This document shows, piece by piece, positions 5,447 through 6,936 of a DNA stretch of 6,936 nt (position 1 is its first letter; the number at the start of each line of letters is the position of its first letter). This stretch comes from Candidatus Aminicenantota bacterium (GTDB lineage: Bacteria; Acidobacteriota; Aminicenantia; Aminicenantales; UBA8522), in contig DQHV01000059.1 in the NCBI GenBank assembly GCA_003524335.1, forward strand, positions 1 to 6,936. The letters are read 5' to 3'. Both the position numbers and the translations under genes were made by a program. Under the pieces are notes generated by a model that saw nothing but the letters and a program-made list of their open reading frames with translations, did not search any database and was not told the DNA's origin.

Positions 5447-6936
5447 GTGGCCATCAAGTGCCCGAAATGCCAGTTTGAAAACCCTGACGATACAATTTAT
5501 TGCGGGAAGTGTGCCGTGCCACTTGCCGGTGCACGGGAGATGGCCATCTCTAAGACAATGACCATCCAACAACCCACGAAGTTCATATCTAAAGGAAGCA
5601 TTCTCGCCGGGAAGTACAGGATACTGGAGCCGATAGGGAAAGGGGGAATGGGAGTTGTCTATAAAGCTGAGGATATAAAGCTTGAGCGTACTGTAGCCCT
5701 TAAGTTTCTCCCTGCGGATTTGACCGAGGACCCTGAAGCCCGGGAGCGCTTTGTTCGCGAGGCGAAGGCAGCCGCCGCTCTATCGCATCCTCATATCTGC
5801 ACCATTCATGAAATCGGCGAAGAAGAAAATCAATATTTCATCGCCATGGAATGCATCGAGGGGCAGAGCCTGAAGCAGAAAATTCTCAAGGGGCCTCTGG
5901 AGCAAACCGAAGCGCTGGATATTGCCATCCAGGTGGCCGAGGGATTAGAGGAAGCCCACAAAAAGAGGATTGCCCACCGGGATATAAAGCCTGGAAACAT
6001 CATGGTGACAGATAAAGGCACGGCCAAGGTTATGGATTTTGGCCTGGCCAAGGTCTTCGGTGCCTCGCTTATCACCAAAGAAGCTAAAACGATGGGAACG
6101 GTCGCCTACATGTCACCGGAGCAGGCGCAGGGCCAGAGTGTTGATCACCGGACAGACATCTGGTCTTTAGGCGTTGTCCTTTACGAAATGATCACAGGGC
6201 AACTTCCGTTTAAGGGCGAATACGAGCAGTCCATAATCCATTCCATATTGAACCGTGAGCCTGAGCCGATCACAAAAATCCGGAAAGATCTGCCTTCGGG
6301 ACTTGAGCAGGTCATCTATAAGGCCCTAGCCAAGAACCCTGACAACCGCTACCAGAGTATGGAAGAGTTCTTGGACGACTTGAAGGCAATCGCTGAAGGC
6401 CTTAAGCCGCTAAGAGCAAAGGCGGGGATGTTCCGGGGCAGAATTCTTGGTCTTAAAAAAATCTATGCTTATGCCGGGCTCGCCTGTATCGTTATTCTTG
6501 CCGTCCTGGCGATTCTGTTTTTACCGTCCAAGCGTGGCCAAATGTTCGATTCCATTGCCGTGATGCCTTTGGAGAACCTCTCGGGCGATCCCGAGCAAGA
6601 CAGCCTCGCCGAATCGATCCACGACGATCTAATCACCAATCTCGCCGGGCTCAGCGACCTAAAGACCGTCATCGCCCGGAGATCGGTCATGCGCTTCAAG
6701 GGAAAGGATACGCCCCCGCAGGAGATTGCGCAGGAGTTGCATGTCAAAGCCCTGATAACGGGCGCGCTTAGACGCTCGGGAGACAGCGTGCGTGTCACGG
6801 CCCAGCTGATCAACCCCACGACCGGATCGCAGGTTTGGGCCGACAGCTACGAGCGCGACCTGCGTGACGTCAAGTCGCTGGAAAACGAGATCGTGACGGG
6901 TGTCGCTCGTGAAATGAATTTGCAGCTCACCGCCCC
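5447..6936 (+). CDS. Zinc-ribbon Ser/Thr protein kinase with transmembrane helix and TolB-like domain (3' end cut by window)
   Basis: The frame stays open for 496 codons to the window edge. Residues 5-22 (CPKCQFENPDDTIYCGKC) form a four-cysteine zinc ribbon. The Hanks-type kinase domain spans about 57-315: glycine loop G-K-G-G-M-G-V-V (64-71), lysine K86 in VALK, helix-C E105, H-R-D-I-K-P-G-N (177-184), D-F-G (197-199) and S-P-E (223-225). All catalytic residues are present, so it should be active. A membrane helix lies at about 341-360. Residues 369-490 resemble the TolB/FlgO-like domain found in bacterial kinases and adenylate cyclases (A-V-M-P-L-E-N-L-S-G-D-P, later W-A-D-S-Y-E-R-D-L). That domain is often followed by TPR repeats, which would lie beyond the window. 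Substrate and signal are unknown. Codons in the kinase part use more A/T than the upstream operon. Confidence 0.92.
   Translation, partial: MAIKCPKCQFENPDDTIYCGKCAVPLAGAREMAISKTMTIQQPTKFISKGSILAGKYRILEPIGKGGMGVVYKAEDIKLERTVALKFLPADLTEDPEARERFVREAKAAAALSHPHICTIHEIGEEENQYFIAMECIEGQSLKQKILKGPLEQTEALDIAIQVAEGLEEAHKKRIAHRDIKPGNIMVTDKGTAKVMDFGLAKVFGASLITKEAKTMGTVAYMSPEQAQGQSVDHRTDIWSLGVVLYEMITGQLPFKGEYEQSIIHSILNREPEPITKIRKDLPSGLEQVIYKALAKNPDNRYQSMEEFLDDLKAIAEGLKPLRAKAGMFRGRILGLKKIYAYAGLACIVILAVLAILFLPSKRGQMFDSIAVMPLENLSGDPEQDSLAESIHDDLITNLAGLSDLKTVIARRSVMRFKGKDTPPQEIAQELHVKALITGALRRSGDSVRVTAQLINPTTGSQVWADSYERDLRDVKSLENEIVTGVAREMNLQLTA

Noticed and set aside
5318..5572. An 84-codon minus-strand open frame overlapping the tRNA 3' end and the kinase start
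   Set aside because: It runs through the tRNA, the kinase promoter and the zinc-ribbon codons on the opposite strand, and its product resembles no family I know.

Overview
The window looks like a chromosomal piece of a GC-rich bacterium. The best guess is an Acidobacteriota/Aminicenantes-type lineage. This rests on a housekeeping operon in a mixed Firmicutes/proteobacterial order, a membrane-anchored Ser/Thr kinase carrying a TolB-like output domain, and an intergenic palindrome of a kind I remember from such genomes. The assignment is inference; no taxonomic marker here is decisive.

Positions 1-5119 hold a tightly packed + strand operon: the last codons of a PhoH-family ATPase, a 7TM-HD cyclic-di-AMP phosphodiesterase (PgpH/YqfF type), the rRNA-processing protein YbeY, a membrane CBS/CorC_HlyC protein, and the ribosome-assembly GTPase Era. 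Junctions are ATGA overlaps (phoH/pgpH and corC-like/era), a 29-base overlap (pgpH/ybeY), or a 4-base gap with a strong ribosome binding site (ybeY/corC-like). Shared themes are rRNA maturation and 30S assembly (PhoH/YbeZ, YbeY, Era) plus c-di-AMP and ion homeostasis (PgpH, CBS protein). Two details stand out: an in-phase A-AAA-AAG slippery heptamer at the end of pgpH, and an approximately 50-residue low-GC insertion with inverted repeats between the GTPase and KH domains of Era.

Positions 5120-5446 contain no protein gene. They hold a long near-perfect inverted repeat directly after era (5132-5186), a consensus-like promoter (5203-5231), a tRNA-His(GTG) gene (5252-5326), and a second promoter (5388-5415) for the next gene. 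A small AT-rich remainder (about 5327-5387) holds only a T-run and a weak nested inverted repeat.

Positions 5447-6936 hold the first 496 codons of a Ser/Thr protein kinase that starts at GTG and runs off the window. It has an N-terminal zinc ribbon, a complete kinase domain, one membrane helix, and a TolB/FlgO-like outer domain. Its kinase half is visibly poorer in GC than the operon upstream.

I see no CRISPR array, intact transposase, or clear new multi-gene system. The most useful leads are the Era insertion, the palindrome beside era, the possible frameshift/coupling site at pgpH-ybeY, and the zinc-ribbon kinase.
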